From NCBI GenBank assembly GCA_008373165.1, contig RQOU01000083.1, positions 1 to 34,176 of the forward strand: a stretch of 34,176 nt of DNA, written 5' to 3'. How positions within the stretch are numbered: the first letter of the stretch is position 1; each line of letters begins with the position of its first letter. The notes under the pieces were generated by a model. It searched no databases and was not told the DNA's origin. It worked only from the letters and a program-made list of their open reading frames with translations. The position numbers and the translations under genes are program-made. Shown one piece after another: positions 33,218-34,176 of this stretch. The DNA comes from SAR202 cluster bacterium. GTDB lineage: Bacteria; Chloroflexota; Dehalococcoidia; Lucifugimonadales; Lucifugimonadaceae.

Positions 33218-34065
33218 GTAACCTACGATTGGCATTACCGTCTTCTGGTGCCCTGTTTGACGGGACCTCAAAACTATTTACCGATTGCGGTATGGGTATC
33301 CGACGAGCGAATTCTCGCAGGTATACAGCTGACATCCCACAGTTTCCAGGAGTCGACGTACTATTCCAGCGTCAATCAGACATAACTACCCAGGTCGATA
33401 GTGGAAGTGCAGATATCGGAATCGTCGGCTTGGACCGGTTTTATGAATCGCGTTTGGAACGCGGAGAAAGCGTTCTTATTCACAGAGATTTAGGTTTTGG
33501 TAATTCCAAGCTAGTGATAGCAGTACCTGATGCATGGCTCGATGTTACAAGCATGGCGGATCTCGCAGATATCGCTCTTGAATTTAGATCGAAAGGCCGT
33601 GACCTTCGTATAGCATCTAAATATCAACGATTAGTAAAACGATTCTTGAACCAAAATGACGTTAACTATGTCTCAATGGTCTATGTTTCTGGTGGATTAG
33701 AAGCGGCTCCTGTGATTGGTTATGCCGACGTCATCGCAGACATCACTGCAACCGGTACAACACTACGCGAAAACGACCTGCGAATACTGCTAGACGGTAC
33801 AGTGATGAAATCACAATCCGTCATGATCGGCAACGCTCGAACTTTGGCCAATGACCAAAATAAATTGCAACACATCCGTCAAATCCTCGAAAAAATCGAT
33901 GCTACTCTTCGTGCCAGTGACAATCAAAAGGCATCCGCCAATGTCGAAGAGCACTCAGAACACAAAATGACATCACAGCATAAAAAACAGCGTGATTTTA
34001 TCGGTTCCTACAAACAACTAATTGAAAATATAAAACCTTTTTCCGAACCGGTACAAAACCAGTGA
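33214..34065 (+). CDS. hisG: ATP phosphoribosyltransferase catalytic subunit, short form
   Basis: First enzyme of histidine synthesis, joining ATP and PRPP. The PRPP-binding motif VIGYADVIADITATGTTLREN (about 167-187) is characteristic. The N-terminal motif reads ALPSSGALFDGT rather than the common LPKGRL. The core ends near residue 232 as in short HisG, which depends on HisZ. However, a further 50 or so polar residues follow (SANVEEHSEHKMTSQHKKQR and a helical end), with no resemblance to the regulatory domain of long HisG. Start and stop overlap hisZ (ATGA) and the next gene (GTGA) by 4 nt each, so translation is coupled. Confidence 0.92.
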   Translation: MSNLRLALPSSGALFDGTSKLFTDCGMGIRRANSRRYTADIPQFPGVDVLFQRQSDITTQVDSGSADIGIVGLDRFYESRLERGESVLIHRDLGFGNSKLVIAVPDAWLDVTSMADLADIALEFRSKGRDLRIASKYQRLVKRFLNQNDVNYVSMVYVSGGLEAAPVIGYADVIADITATGTTLRENDLRILLDGTVMKSQSVMIGNARTLANDQNKLQHIRQILEKIDATLRASDNQKASANVEEHSEHKMTSQHKKQRDFIGSYKQLIENIKPFSEPVQNQ

Positions 34066-34176
34066 AGAGAATAATCGGTGCAACCGCTGGTGCCGAATAT
34101 TTTCAGCGCGAACGCAATATATCAGTCGAGTCTACTTTATCGGATGGGAATGGACTGTTTAAGACCAAGCTGTCCC
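34062..34176 (+). CDS. hisB: start of next histidine-operon gene, probably imidazoleglycerol-phosphate dehydratase (3'-truncated)
   Basis: A GTG at 34062 overlaps the hisG stop by GTGA and opens a frame of 38 codons running off the window end. The visible protein (AEYFQRERNISVESTLS, then DGNGLFKT) resembles the HisB N-terminus, which has an R-rich strand, an I-x-V-x-L strand and a DGxG turn before its FFDHML metal motif. The decisive metal motif lies beyond the window. Histidinol dehydrogenase is the main alternative, but the DGNG turn fits it less well. Confidence 0.45.
   Translation, partial: MKRIIGATAGAEYFQRERNISVESTLSDGNGLFKTKLS

Noticed and set aside
1-34176. CRISPR array, transposon, integrase or phage genes
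   Set aside because: No evenly spaced repeats, transposase motifs (DDE, HUH) or integrase signatures were seen on either strand.

Overview
The window looks like a chromosomal segment of an uncultured free-living bacterium. By eye the base composition is slightly below 50% GC. The best guess is a Chloroflexota member near the marine SAR202/Dehalococcoidia lineages. The reasons are a threonine synthase-like enzyme with an N-terminal zinc ribbon next to a NIL-domain protein and a MoaD-like protein, an AlaRS with an internal insertion, and many oxidative sugar-acid enzymes (enolase superfamily, IlvD/Edd, PF04909 amidohydrolases, aldo/keto reductases). The lineage is inferred from gene content only. 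No rRNA, tRNA, CRISPR array, insertion sequence or phage gene was found.

Layout. (1) 1-1952: two tandem, closely related DppC-type ABC permeases, the first cut by the window edge. (2) 2176-8513: a sugar-acid/hydroxy-acid module with a beta-hydroxyacid dehydrogenase, a tartrate/D-malate dehydrogenase-like enzyme, an aldo/keto reductase and a convergent IlvD/Edd dehydratase. A C45-type N-terminal-nucleophile acyltransferase/hydrolase and a small membrane protein follow. (3) 8835-13309: RNase D, an ATC-hydrolase family protein, a zf-TFIIB zinc-ribbon protein, an unrecognised 190-residue protein and an MscS channel. (4) 13485-20651: alaS, ruvX and the aromatic genes aroE-aroC-aroK-aroB. (5) 20804-22791, minus strand: a ThrC-like enzyme, a NIL-domain protein and a MoaD/ThiS-like protein. 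(6) 23027-31501: a second catabolic region with two PF04909 amidohydrolases, a DMT exporter, two paralogous mutarotase-like proteins, an enolase-superfamily dehydratase, a zinc alcohol dehydrogenase and an aldo/keto reductase. (7) 31754-34176: the start of a histidine operon, hisZ-hisG and probably hisB, with 4-nt stop/start overlaps.

How it fits together. Regions 2 and 6 hold the families expected for non-phosphorylative sugar oxidation: mutarotase, aldose dehydrogenase, lactonase, sugar-acid dehydratase, then hydroxy-acid dehydrogenases. The substrate cannot be read from sequence. Peptide-type ABC permeases at the left edge could belong to uptake. Regions 4, 5 and 7 are biosynthetic housekeeping. 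Region 5 stands out because a sulfur-carrier-like protein sits with a PLP enzyme of the phosphohomoserine-using family and a NIL domain, which suggests sulfur-carrier-dependent amino acid synthesis.

Other notable signals are a 14-bp perfect inverted repeat at the ruvX/aroE junction, the lack of any ATG/GTG/TTG start for ruvX, a near-consensus promoter before alaS, and the mosaic identity of the permease duplicates.
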